Shown here: piece by piece, positions 16,810 to 25,224 of the stretch
How positions within the stretch are numbered: the stretch's first letter is position 1
How the letters are laid out: each line of letters starts with the position of its first letter
Source of the DNA: DATJGR01 sp963787045
GTDB lineage: Bacteria > Pseudomonadota > Gammaproteobacteria > Pseudomonadales > Azotimanducaceae
Direction: 5' to 3'
Length of the DNA: 64,000 bases
Assembly: GCA_963787045.1 (NCBI GenBank)
Contig: CAWBBR010000025.1
Location: 124,001 to 188,000 of the forward strand
Made by a program: the position numbers and the translations under genes
Notes under the pieces: generated by a model
What the model saw: only the letters and a program-made list of their open reading frames with translations
Told to the model about the DNA's origin: nothing
Database searches by the model: none

Positions 16810-17946
16810 GTGACCCACGACCGTCGTAAGGTCCTGTTCGTCGTCAACGACGCGGGATTCTTCAGATCACATCGATTGCGCCTCGCGCAGGAAGCGCAGC
16901 GCCGCGGATTCGAGCCGGTGGTTGCATGTGGTGAGTCGACCGGAGAAGACACGCTCGGGAAATTCGGCATTCGCTATCGCGTCTTCGAACTTTCTCGCAG
17001 CGGCCTGAATCCGCTGCGCGACATGAAGACGTTCTTCGCGCTGCTGCGCATCTACCGCGACGAAGCGCCCGACCTCGTCCATCACGTGACGATCAAGCCG
17101 GTCATCTACGGTACGCTGGCATCGCGTTTCGCGCGGGTGCCGGCGGTGGTGAATGCGATTCCCGGCATGGGTTTCGTGTTCACGCAGCGTGGATTCACGG
17201 CGCGCGTCGTTCGCGGCCTGGTGAATCTGTTGTACAGAATCGCTCTCAGCCACGACAACATGAGGTTCATTTTCCAGAACAGGGAAGATCTGCAGAGTTT
17301 CGTCGAGAACACGGTGATTCCGGAGCAGCTGACGTATCTGATCCGCGGCTCGGGCATCGACCTGAACGAATTCCCATGCACCGCCGAACCGCCGGAACCG
17401 GTCACGTTCGTGCTGGTGGCACGCATGCTGAGCGACAAGGGCATTCGTGAATTCGTAGCGGCAGCGCGCAGCGTGCGCCTGCTGCAGCCCACTTGGCGTT
17501 TTCAGCTGCTCGGCGGAGTCGACCGCGGCAATCCGTCGTCGCTGACCGAGTCGGAACTCAAGGCGTGGCACGCCGAAGGCGTCGTGGAGTGGCTCGGCCA
17601 CCGCAGCGACGTGCGCGCGTTTCTCGGTCGTGCGCACGTGGTGTGTCTGCCGTCGTACCGCGAAGGTCTGCCGAAGTCGCTGCTCGAAGCGTCGGGCATC
17701 GGGCGGCCGATGATCGCGTCGAACGTACCGGGGTGTCGCGAAGTGGTGCGCGACGGCATCACCGGGCTGCTGGTGGAGCCGCGCGACAGCACCGCACTGG
17801 CCGATGCGATGTTGCGGCTCGGCCAAGACCCGGTGTTGCGACGCAAGCTCGGCAAGGCGGCGCGCGCGCGCGCGGAAGGACTCTATTCGATCGACGATGT
17901 CGTGCGCGATACGTTCCTCATATACGACGAGCTGCTGCGAGCATGA
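16810..17946 (+). CDS. Glycosyltransferase family 4 (WbpJ-like)
   Basis: A 378-residue GT-B fold glycosyltransferase. The N-terminal acceptor domain begins VLFVVNDAGFFRSHRLRLA. The C-terminal donor domain contains VARMLSDKGIREFVAAA and the EX7E-type region SYREGLPKSLLEASGIGRPMI, which binds the nucleotide sugar. No membrane segment is seen, so it should act at the inner face of the inner membrane. It starts at GTG and overlaps the epimerase gene by four bases. The order of the next three genes suggests O-antigen or capsule repeat-unit assembly; the sugar is unknown. Confidence 0.88.
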   Translation: MTHDRRKVLFVVNDAGFFRSHRLRLAQEAQRRGFEPVVACGESTGEDTLGKFGIRYRVFELSRSGLNPLRDMKTFFALLRIYRDEAPDLVHHVTIKPVIYGTLASRFARVPAVVNAIPGMGFVFTQRGFTARVVRGLVNLLYRIALSHDNMRFIFQNREDLQSFVENTVIPEQLTYLIRGSGIDLNEFPCTAEPPEPVTFVLVARMLSDKGIREFVAAARSVRLLQPTWRFQLLGGVDRGNPSSLTESELKAWHAEGVVEWLGHRSDVRAFLGRAHVVCLPSYREGLPKSLLEASGIGRPMIASNVPGCREVVRDGITGLLVEPRDSTALADAMLRLGQDPVLRRKLGKAARARAEGLYSIDDVVRDTFLIYDELLRA

Positions 17947-18893
17947 ACCTGGCCCTCGTGACCGGAGCCGGCGGCTTCATCGGCAGTGCATTGTGCGAGC
18001 GCTTGCGGTCGCTCGGATGGAAGGTGCGCGCGGTCGGGCGCGGTGAGGCCTTCTATTCGGATCGCAGCTTGATCTATTGCGAAGACCTGGCGGCCGAGAG
18101 TCCGGCACGTATGGACGAATGGTTCGACGGCGTATCGGTGGCATACCACCTGGCCGGTCGCGCGCACCGCGAGGACCGCGGCAGCGAACTCGAACGGTAC
18201 GAGCTCTATCGGCGCGACAACGTGGCGACGACGCGATTGTTGTTCGGGGCGGCGCAGCGCAATTTGGTCGACCGCTTCATCTATCTCAGCAGCATCAAGG
18301 TGCTCGGCGACGTCAGTGAAGTGCCGCTGAATCCGGACGACGATCCGGATCCGCAGGACGTCTATGCGCAGACCAAACTCGAAGCGGAACGGTGCCTCGA
18401 GGATGCGCGGCGGCCCGGCGGTACGCGCGTTACCATCGTGCGTCCGCCGCTCGTCTACGGACCGGGCGTGAAAGGCAACTTTGCGACGCTGCTGGCCGCC
18501 GTCGCGCGCGGCTGGCCGTTGCCGTTGGGTCGTGCCGACGCGCCGCGCAGTCTGATCGCGCGCTCCAATCTGGTCGATCTGCTGACCATCGTTGCGCGCG
18601 ATACGGCCGATTGGAGGGTGCTGCATGCGCGCGACGACGGCGACTGTTCCGTCCGGGAACTGGTGACGCAGATGGCGCGTTCGTTCGGACATTCGCCGCG
18701 TCTGTTGCCGGTGCCGCGGCGGCTGATGCGCGCCGCCACGCACATGACCGGCCGCGAAGCGTTGTTTCAACGCCTGTTCGAGCCGCTGGTGATCGCCGAC
18801 GACGAAACGCGCCAGTCGCTCGGCTGGACCCCGGCGCTCGCGCAGGCGAACGCGATCGACGAGGTCATCGCATGGTGGCGAACTCACCGATGA
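17943..18893 (+). CDS. NAD-dependent epimerase/dehydratase (WbpK-like)
   Basis: An extended short-chain dehydrogenase of 316 residues acting on nucleotide sugars, typically a UDP-sugar 4-epimerase or 4-reductase. It has the NAD-binding TGAGGFIGSAL (about residues 7-17), AYHLAGRAH, the catalytic Ser (YLSSIKV) and the YxxxK motif in VYAQTKLEAE. VRPPLVYGPGVKGNF is a typical substrate-side motif. It overlaps both neighbours by four bases (ATGA at each end), so the operon is tightly coupled. Confidence 0.88.
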   Translation: MNLALVTGAGGFIGSALCERLRSLGWKVRAVGRGEAFYSDRSLIYCEDLAAESPARMDEWFDGVSVAYHLAGRAHREDRGSELERYELYRRDNVATTRLLFGAAQRNLVDRFIYLSSIKVLGDVSEVPLNPDDDPDPQDVYAQTKLEAERCLEDARRPGGTRVTIVRPPLVYGPGVKGNFATLLAAVARGWPLPLGRADAPRSLIARSNLVDLLTIVARDTADWRVLHARDDGDCSVRELVTQMARSFGHSPRLLPVPRRLMRAATHMTGREALFQRLFEPLVIADDETRQSLGWTPALAQANAIDEVIAWWRTHR

Positions 18894-19885
18894 TCGAAGC
18901 GGCCGTCGCGATGGCGGCCGCCGTGTTGTTGACCCGCATCGCCATCGCAGTGGCGGTGCGCAGATCCGTTCTGGCAATCCCGAATCAGCGCAGCTCGCAC
19001 ACGACTCCAACGCCGACGATGGGGGGCGTTGCCATCGCACTGCCGGTGCTTGCGTGGTGCGGATATCGCATCGGCCAGGATCCGCTGTGTTGGGCGGTGC
19101 TGGGCGGCGGCGGAATGCTCGCGTTGCTCGGGCTTGCCGACGATCTGCGCGATCTGAGTGCGCGGGTGCGACTGCCGATACAGGCCATCGCGGTCGCGAT
19201 CGCGTTGAGCGCGTTGCCGATCGCGATTCCGCTCGTAGTCCCGCCGATTTCGATCCACACGGCCTGGCTCGTCGTCGGCCTCGATTTCCTGATCGTGTTG
19301 TGGATGGTCAATCTCTACAACTTCATGGACGGCATCGATGGCATCGCCACGAGTCAATGCATCGTCTTCTGCGCGGGCGTACTGCTCATTGGCCGACCGG
19401 CGGCGTTCGTTTCGGAACTCTTGTGGGTGCTGCTCGGATCGGCGGCAGGGTTTCTGTGGTTCAACCGATCGCCCGCGCGGATTTTCATGGGCGACGTCGG
19501 CAGCGGCTTGCTGGGTCTGCTGGTCGGAATTCTCGGCCTGACTATGGATGCCCGACATCAGATGCCGTTGATCGCGTCGCTGATACTGCTCGCCGGTTTC
19601 TGGTTTGACGCCACTTACACGCTCTGTGTCAGAATCGCGACCGGTCAGAAATTCGCGTCCGCGCACCGTAGTCATCTGTACCAGAAGTGCGCGCAGCGGT
19701 TCGGTCATGGACGGACCACATCGATGTTCGTTGGATTCGCCGTCGTCTGGTTGCTGCCGCTATCGTGGCTTTGCGTCGCGTTCCCGCGCGGGAGCCTGGT
19801 ATGGCTCGCCGTTGCAGTGATGCCGCTGCTGGTCGCGAGCATACGCATGGGCGCCGGCCGCGCTGAAAACGGGGTGCCGACGTGA
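18890..19885 (+). CDS. WbpL/WecA-type undecaprenyl-phosphate sugar phosphotransferase
   Basis: A 331-residue polytopic membrane enzyme of the MraY/WecA glycosyltransferase 4 family. It transfers a sugar-1-phosphate to undecaprenyl phosphate to start O-antigen or capsule synthesis. Motifs are NQRSSHTTPTPTMGG near the N-terminus, the acidic LGLADDLRDL, NLYNFMDGIDGIA (substrate Asp cluster), RIFMGDVGSGLLG, and HRSHLYQK near the C-terminus. About ten hydrophobic segments are visible. I chose the ATG at 18890 because it overlaps the previous stop (ATGA); another ATG lies six codons upstream. Confidence 0.9.
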   Translation: MIEAAVAMAAAVLLTRIAIAVAVRRSVLAIPNQRSSHTTPTPTMGGVAIALPVLAWCGYRIGQDPLCWAVLGGGGMLALLGLADDLRDLSARVRLPIQAIAVAIALSALPIAIPLVVPPISIHTAWLVVGLDFLIVLWMVNLYNFMDGIDGIATSQCIVFCAGVLLIGRPAAFVSELLWVLLGSAAGFLWFNRSPARIFMGDVGSGLLGLLVGILGLTMDARHQMPLIASLILLAGFWFDATYTLCVRIATGQKFASAHRSHLYQKCAQRFGHGRTTSMFVGFAVVWLLPLSWLCVAFPRGSLVWLAVAVMPLLVASIRMGAGRAENGVPT

Positions 19886-21876
19886 AGCCGACTCTCTCCG
19901 AAACTACGGTCGCCATGGTCGAGCACCTGTCGCGGCGCAAAAAGCAGCTGATCGCCGTCGTCACCGACGCCGTGATGCTGCCGGTGGCGTTGTGGTCGGC
20001 GCTGGCGTTGCGGCTCGGCGAGATCTCGCCGAGCGTCGCACAGTTCTGGCCGGCTTTCGTGGCAAGCGCCGTCATCTGTCTGCCGGTGTTCGTGCGCCTC
20101 GGGCTGTATCGTCAGGTCGTTCGCTACATGGGCAACCACGCGATGCTCGCGGTGGTGAAAGGCGTCACGATCACGGCGATCGGGATCAGCCTGGTCGCGT
20201 ACATGACGCCGCTGCCGGGTTTCCCGCGCTCGGTGCCGATCATTTTCTGGCTGCTCTCGCTGGTGTATGTGGGCGGTACCCGCTTCGGTGTGCGCAGCTA
20301 CTTCACCTGGCTCGCGCAACGTTTCCGCGCCAAGGCACCGGTGGTGATCTACGGCGCCGGAAAGAGCGGCGTCGAACTCGCGCGAACGCTGCAGCAGCAG
20401 GGCGATCGGGTGCCCGTCGCGTTTCTCGACGACGATCCGCTACTGCAACGGCGCACGATCAACGGCGTCTACGTGTATCCGCCGCGGTCGTTGCCGGCGC
20501 TGCTGACCGATACTCAGGCGCGAGAGGTGCTCGTCGCGGTGCCGTCCGATGCCGCGGCCGACCGCAAGCGCATCATCGAGTTCCTGGAGCCGTTCGCGGT
20601 CCACGTCCGATTGATTCCGGACCTGGCCGACCTCGTCGAGGGGCAGACCGTTGCAAACACGCGCGACGTCGCGGTGGAAGATCTGCTGGGGCGCGACGCG
20701 GTCACGCCGCTGCCGCAGCTGCTGTACCTCAGCGTGCGGGGCAACGCGGTGCTGGTCACCGGCGCGGGCGGCTCGATCGGCTCGGAACTGTCGCGTCAGA
20801 TCGTGCACGGCTCGCCGCGCATGCTGGTGCTGCTCGATCAAAACGAATACGGCCTCTACGAAATCCATCGCGAGCTCCGCAGCATCATCGAGCGCCATTC
20901 GCTCGATGTGCCGACGTTGGCCGTGCTGGGGTCCGTCACCGACGCGGCGCTGCTGCGGCGCACGTTCACCAGCTATCAGATAAACACGGTGTATCACGCC
21001 GCCGCGTACAAACACGTCAGTCTCGTCGAGCGCAACGTGATTCAAGGTCTGAAGAACAATACGTTCGGAACGCTGTACGCGGCGGAAGCGGCGCTGGAGG
21101 CGGGCGTCACCAACTTCATCCTGATCTCCACCGACAAAGCGGTGCGCACGACGAACGTGATGGGCGCATCGAAGCGGCTCGCGGAACTGGTGCTGCAGGC
21201 GTTACAGGTACACACGACCGGAACGCGGTTCTCCATGGTGCGCTTCGGCAACGTACTGGGGTCGTCCGGTTCGGTGGTGCCGCTGTTTCTCGAACAGATC
21301 GAGCAGGGTGGACCGGTGACGGTTACGCACCCCGACGTCACTCGGTTCTTCATGACGATTCCGGAGGCAGCGCAGCTCGTGCTGCAGGCCGGAGCGATGG
21401 CGACCGGCGGCGACGTGTTCCTGCTCGATATGGGCGAACCGGTGCGAATTCTCGACCTCGCGCGACGGATGATTCGCCTGAAGGGCTACACCATTCGCGA
21501 CGCGGAGCATCCGGATGGCGACATCGAAATCCACTTCACCGGATTGCAGCCCGGCGAAAAGCTGCACGAAGAGCTGCTGATCGCCGATGCGTCGTCCGGC
21601 ACCGAGCATCGGAAGATCATGCGTGCCGAGGAGAGTTACATCCCGTGGTCGGAACTGCGCGGTGCGCTGAATACGCTCGAGCAGGCGTGCGGCAGTTTCG
21701 ACTACGACGCGATCAAGCGCTTCATCGAGCGCCTCGTCGAAGGCGCCGATCTCGCGGAGCAATTGATGGATTTGAGCGCCAGGTCGCGCCCGCTCCGGTC
21801 GTCACGTTGCCGCGCGGTCGCGGCACCGAGCACCGCTGACGCGACGGTTCGACCTCAGCGATACGTCGCGACCTGA
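19882..21876 (+). CDS. WbpM/PglF-type UDP-N-acetylglucosamine 4,6-dehydratase, membrane-anchored
   Basis: A 664-residue nucleotide-sugar dehydratase. The first 145 residues contain about four transmembrane helices, followed by a CoA-binding-like Rossmann domain (VVIYGAGKSGVELA) and the catalytic short-chain dehydrogenase domain (VLVTGAGGSIGSELSRQI). The catalytic triad reads STDKA...MGASK, with Met in place of the usual Tyr, typical of this subfamily. It makes the 4-keto-6-deoxy sugar precursor of QuiNAc, FucNAc or bacillosamine. It is last in the operon. The final 30 residues (after LMDLSARS) are arginine-rich and may reflect a small frameshift. Confidence 0.92.
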   Translation: MKPTLSETTVAMVEHLSRRKKQLIAVVTDAVMLPVALWSALALRLGEISPSVAQFWPAFVASAVICLPVFVRLGLYRQVVRYMGNHAMLAVVKGVTITAIGISLVAYMTPLPGFPRSVPIIFWLLSLVYVGGTRFGVRSYFTWLAQRFRAKAPVVIYGAGKSGVELARTLQQQGDRVPVAFLDDDPLLQRRTINGVYVYPPRSLPALLTDTQAREVLVAVPSDAAADRKRIIEFLEPFAVHVRLIPDLADLVEGQTVANTRDVAVEDLLGRDAVTPLPQLLYLSVRGNAVLVTGAGGSIGSELSRQIVHGSPRMLVLLDQNEYGLYEIHRELRSIIERHSLDVPTLAVLGSVTDAALLRRTFTSYQINTVYHAAAYKHVSLVERNVIQGLKNNTFGTLYAAEAALEAGVTNFILISTDKAVRTTNVMGASKRLAELVLQALQVHTTGTRFSMVRFGNVLGSSGSVVPLFLEQIEQGGPVTVTHPDVTRFFMTIPEAAQLVLQAGAMATGGDVFLLDMGEPVRILDLARRMIRLKGYTIRDAEHPDGDIEIHFTGLQPGEKLHEELLIADASSGTEHRKIMRAEESYIPWSELRGALNTLEQACGSFDYDAIKRFIERLVEGADLAEQLMDLSARSRPLRSSRCRAVAAPSTADATVRPQRYVAT

Positions 21877-22586
21877 CCCATCGTCACGCGCAACGCTCGG
21901 ACAGAATCAGCGCCGTTCACCGGATCCGCCTGATCGACCCCGCACGGCATCCCGTCGCAGTCGCGCTGCGGATCGGACAGCACCGGCAACTGCACGGCAT
22001 TGAACATCGTCGGATTAGCCATGATCGTCACGAAGTCGTTGTCGCGACCATAACCAGCGCCATAGCTCAGGCTGCCGCCGGCAGGCGACTCGCGCCGCGA
22101 GTGCACCAGCCCGAGGGTGTGTCCGAGTTCGTGCACCAGTACGTAGTCCGAACAGTCCGAAGCCGCGACGGCGTAGCCGAAGTCGGCGTTCGCGGGGGCG
22201 GACAGATCGCCTGCCGTGCCGAGTCCGGCGGTCCACGCGTAGCCGCAATAGCCGTCGTTCGCATAGGGACGGATCAACACGACCAGATCCGCGTGCGTCG
22301 CATCGCGCAACGCCGCGACGCCGCCGAATGGGTCCGTGCCGAACGTCAGGTCGTCGAGCGCCGTCGGCGCGTCCGGTCCGTCCGGATAGTCGACGGTCTC
22401 GATCCGCGCCACGTGGAACTGGAGATCGACGTTCGCGCTCTCGAGCACGTCGTTCGCGACTGCAAACAGGTGCTGCACGCGCAGCGCGGGGTCTGCGTAT
22501 TGGTGCGCTACCGAGGCGCTGACGAGCGCCAACACGTCGATGCCTATGCGGGTCGACGGTGTCGGTGGTGGCACCGATTGCGGCAC
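21855..22586 (-). CDS. Secreted metzincin metalloprotease, probable lipoprotein
   Basis: A zinc protease of about 240 residues with the metzincin motif HELGHTLGLVH (residues 152-162: three His ligands and the catalytic Glu) and a downstream Met-turn (TIMAN, Met189). The callable start is the GTG at 22586, but the frame stays open upstream to 22691 with no start codon and reads LSACGGGGGG just before it (Cys at 22641-22643). One base out of frame, the preceding bases read IALLVG, so a lipoprotein signal peptide IALLVGALSAC is recovered by one indel near 22653. It is therefore probably an outer-membrane or surface lipoprotein. The upstream gene may encode its propeptide. Confidence 0.8.
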   Translation of the reverse strand: MPQSVPPPTPSTRIGIDVLALVSASVAHQYADPALRVQHLFAVANDVLESANVDLQFHVARIETVDYPDGPDAPTALDDLTFGTDPFGGVAALRDATHADLVVLIRPYANDGYCGYAWTAGLGTAGDLSAPANADFGYAVAASDCSDYVLVHELGHTLGLVHSRRESPAGGSLSYGAGYGRDNDFVTIMANPTMFNAVQLPVLSDPQRDCDGMPCGVDQADPVNGADSVRALRVTMGQVATYR

Positions 22587-22688
22587 GCCCGGTCCGCCGC
22601 TCGGACTGGCGACTGTCGTTTCGCCGCCGCCTCCGCCTCCACACGCCGATAGCGCCCTACCAGCAGCGCGATGGCCGGTGATTGGCGA

Positions 22689-23210
22689 CTAAGTCGCCGG
22701 TACGTATCGATAGTCGAGCGCATGGTTGTTCATCCGTTGATCGAGCAGCGTGTGTCGCGTCAGCCGGCTGCTGCGGACGTCGCCTTCCAGAGCATAGACG
22801 CCGCGCGGTGTCGCCAATGTTCCAAAGAACGCGCCGCGGGCTTCGGTGAACGTGCTGACCAGGCCGCCGTGAACCAGAAGCAGATGACGGCCGCCGTTCT
22901 CGGCGTCGGCGCGTTCGACACGCAGTTCGATGGTGCCGCCGTCCGGATTCGGCAACGCGATCCGATCGCCGCGTCGCAGGCTCGAGAGCGCTGCGTCGGT
23001 CAGCGGATAGTCTTCGAGCACCACGTCGCTGCCGCGCACTTCGTCGGGAGACGCAGCGGTGCGGGCCTCCGCTGAGCCGGACAGTGTCCGATGCGTCTCG
23101 CCGCTTGCGAGTGGATGCCCCGCGATCGCGCGCGTTCGCACCGGTGCGAGGAACGCAGCCCAGGCGATCAGCGCTACGAGCAGAACCAGCGCAGATGTCG
23201 ACGTACTCAT
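22689..23210 (-). CDS. Exported protein resembling a metalloprotease propeptide domain
   Basis: A 173-residue protein with an N-terminal hydrophobic segment (ALVLLVALIAWAAFLAPV, residues 7-24) acting as signal peptide or anchor, followed by a beta-rich domain. The pattern GDRIALPNPDGGTIELRVER, then GRHLLLVHGG, then ARGAFFGTLATPRGVYAL resembles the N-terminal propeptide of secreted zinc proteases (a strand ladder ending in a FGxxxTPxGxYxL motif). It lies immediately upstream of the metzincin gene on the same strand. I infer a propeptide-like role; no catalytic motif is visible and the resemblance is by eye only. Confidence 0.6.
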   Translation of the reverse strand: MSTSTSALVLLVALIAWAAFLAPVRTRAIAGHPLASGETHRTLSGSAEARTAASPDEVRGSDVVLEDYPLTDAALSSLRRGDRIALPNPDGGTIELRVERADAENGGRHLLLVHGGLVSTFTEARGAFFGTLATPRGVYALEGDVRSSRLTRHTLLDQRMNNHALDYRYVPAT

Positions 23211-23259
23211 TCATGAGTGTAGGCGGCGCGAAAATGTCGAACTACATTCGGAATGAGAC

Positions 23260-23288
23260 TTGGGTCCGCAATTTGAGACTGATATGCT
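23260..23288 (+). promoter_or_regulatory. Candidate promoter upstream of a small gene
   Basis: TTGGGT and TATGCT are separated by 17 bases, about 75 bases upstream of the ATG at 23363. The intergenic stretch is locally less GC-rich than its surroundings, which fits a promoter region. Confidence 0.45.
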
Positions 23289-23362
23289 GCGCGTCCCTCA
23301 GGGGGACACGTTCGGCGGTTGGGGAAGACCGCAGACGCAGATAAAGAAGTAATGGAGGACAG

Positions 23363-23560
23363 ATGACCAGGCACGACGAAGTTGCACTCGTCAATGCATG
23401 GGTCGCCTGGCGAACTGGGCGGGTCATCAAGGACGGCGAGTACATCGAGTTCTTTGATGAAGAAATCCGGAACGACCCGCGGTTCAGAGGAACCCATATT
23501 TTCGAAGTACTCGACGTGCTGGTGAACGCGGTCTATCCGGACCGACGCGAATCAGCCTGA
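23363..23560 (+). CDS. Small hypothetical protein, 65 residues
   Basis: I do not recognise this protein. It is short, acidic and apparently soluble, with no signal peptide, cysteines or membrane segment. Support for a real gene comes from a strong ribosome binding site (AATGGAGGACAG just before the ATG), a plausible promoter 75 bases upstream and tight spacing to the kinase gene that follows. Its composition is protein-like (mixed Trp, Phe, Tyr and charged residues) rather than the Arg/Ala-rich look of shadow frames. Confidence 0.6.
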   Translation: MTRHDEVALVNAWVAWRTGRVIKDGEYIEFFDEEIRNDPRFRGTHIFEVLDVLVNAVYPDRRESA

Positions 23561-25114
23561 CGGCGGAAATCACGACGTTACTCCGGGACCTGCTGCGTCC
23601 CGATGCCTACCTGCATGACTGCGACAGCATCGAACTGGTGGAGACGCACATATCGTGGGTGCTCCTCACCGGCACGTTCGTCTACAAGATCAAGAAACCG
23701 GTCGATTTCGGATTCCTCGATTTCTCGACGCTGACGCTGCGGCGCCGCTACTGCGAGGAAGAAGTCCGTCTCAACCGCCGCTTTGCGGAGTCGTTGTATC
23801 TCGACGTCGTGCCGATCACGTTGACCGACGGAACGGCTCGCTTCGGCGGTGAGGGCGAGCCGATCGAATACGCCGTGCGCATGCGGCAGTTCCCCGGTGA
23901 CATGCAACTGGACCGTCTGCTGGCGGCCGGAAAGCTGAGGCCCGAGGAACTCGCCGAGTTCGGCAGTGCGCTCGCGGCCGTGCACGACGACCTGCCGCGA
24001 GTGGCTGCAGACGTGAAGTTCGGCAGCGCCGAGGCGGTGCTCGATCCGATCGCAGAGAACTATCTGCAGGTACGCCAGTCGGTGTTTTCGTCGTTGCGGT
24101 CGGACCACATCGACGAACTCGAGGCGTGGAGCAACGTGCGACACGCCGAACTCGGACCAACAATCGAACAACGCCGCCGCGACGGTTTCGTGCGCGAGTG
24201 TCACGGCGACCTGCACCTGTCGAATCTCGTGCGGCTCGACGATGGCATTCACGCGTTCGACTGCATCGAGTTCAGCGAGGCGCTGCGCTGGATCGACGTG
24301 ATCAGCGACGCCGCTTTCCTGATGATGGACTGCGCGGTTCGCGGCCGCGGCGACCTGGCGTATGCCTTCCTCGATCGCTATCTCGAGCAGTCCGGCGACT
24401 ATCGCGCCGGTGCGCTGCTCGGCTTCTATCTCGTTTACCGTTCGATGGTGCGGGCGAAGGTGGCGGCGCTGCAGGCGCAGCGTGCCGACGACGCGGAGTT
24501 ATTGCAGCGGTTTCATGCACACATCGATTTCGCGCGCGAACGCGCGTTGGTACGGCGTCCCGGGCTCGTGCTGATGTGCGGCGTTTCCGGCTCCGGAAAG
24601 TCCTGGATCGCGGAACGGCTCGTGCAGTGTCTGGAGGGCGTGCGGATTCGTTCCGACGTCGAACGCAAGCGAATGGCAAAGCATCGCGCCGCAAGCGCGA
24701 TCGGAATCCGGTGTCGACTCCGGCCTGTACGCGGCCGATCGCAGCGACGCGCTTTACGAGCACTTGCAGCGTTCGGCGGAAGCGCTCGTCGCGGGCGGTG
24801 AGCGCGCGATCGTCGACGCGACCTTCCTGACTGCCGCGCGGCGCGCGCCATTCATCGATGCAGCTGTCCGTAGCGGCGTCGCCTGCATCGTCGTGCATTG
24901 CGTCGCATCGCGCGCCGTGCTGGTCGAGCGTATCGAGCGACGCAACGCGGAACGACGCGACCCCTCCGAGGCGACGGTCGAGGTGCTCGATGCGCAACTC
25001 GCGCACTACGAAACGCCAATGGAGTCCGAGGCGATGGTCTTGACGCTCGACACGAGCGCCGCAATCGACGCGACAAGCGTCGCAAATCGAATTCTCGGAT
25101 TGATCCAGCCGTAG
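23557..25114 (+). pseudogene. Two-domain phosphotransferase/AAA kinase (APH-like plus P-loop), frameshifted
   Basis: A protein of roughly 515 residues combining an aminoglycoside-phosphotransferase-like kinase domain and a C-terminal P-loop kinase of the gluconate-kinase type. The N-terminal part has THISWVLLTG and VYKIKKPVDFGFLDFST. The APH catalytic loop is CHGDLHLSNLV and the metal Asp is in AFDCIEF. The P-loop is GVSGSGKSW. Near 24700 the frame breaks; the protein resumes as SGVDSGLYAADRSDALYEHL and ends at 25114. In-frame homology continues upstream of the GTG at 23638 to about 23557 without an ATG, so the start may also be damaged. Substrate unknown. Conserved sequence on both sides argues for a consensus error. 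Confidence 0.78.
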
Positions 25115-25224
25115 CGCCGATAGGTCGTTTTGGCAGTTGTGGCGTTTCCCACTATCATGCTCGGCGCGCGCGGCCCTCGCCGCGCGCTGTCATTTCACTT
25201 CCCAGATGGTAACGAGGAGTCGCA

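Noticed and set aside
23638..24801. GTG at 23638 as the true start of the kinase gene
   Set aside because: In-frame family homology extends about 27 codons upstream, so this start would truncate the N-terminal lobe.
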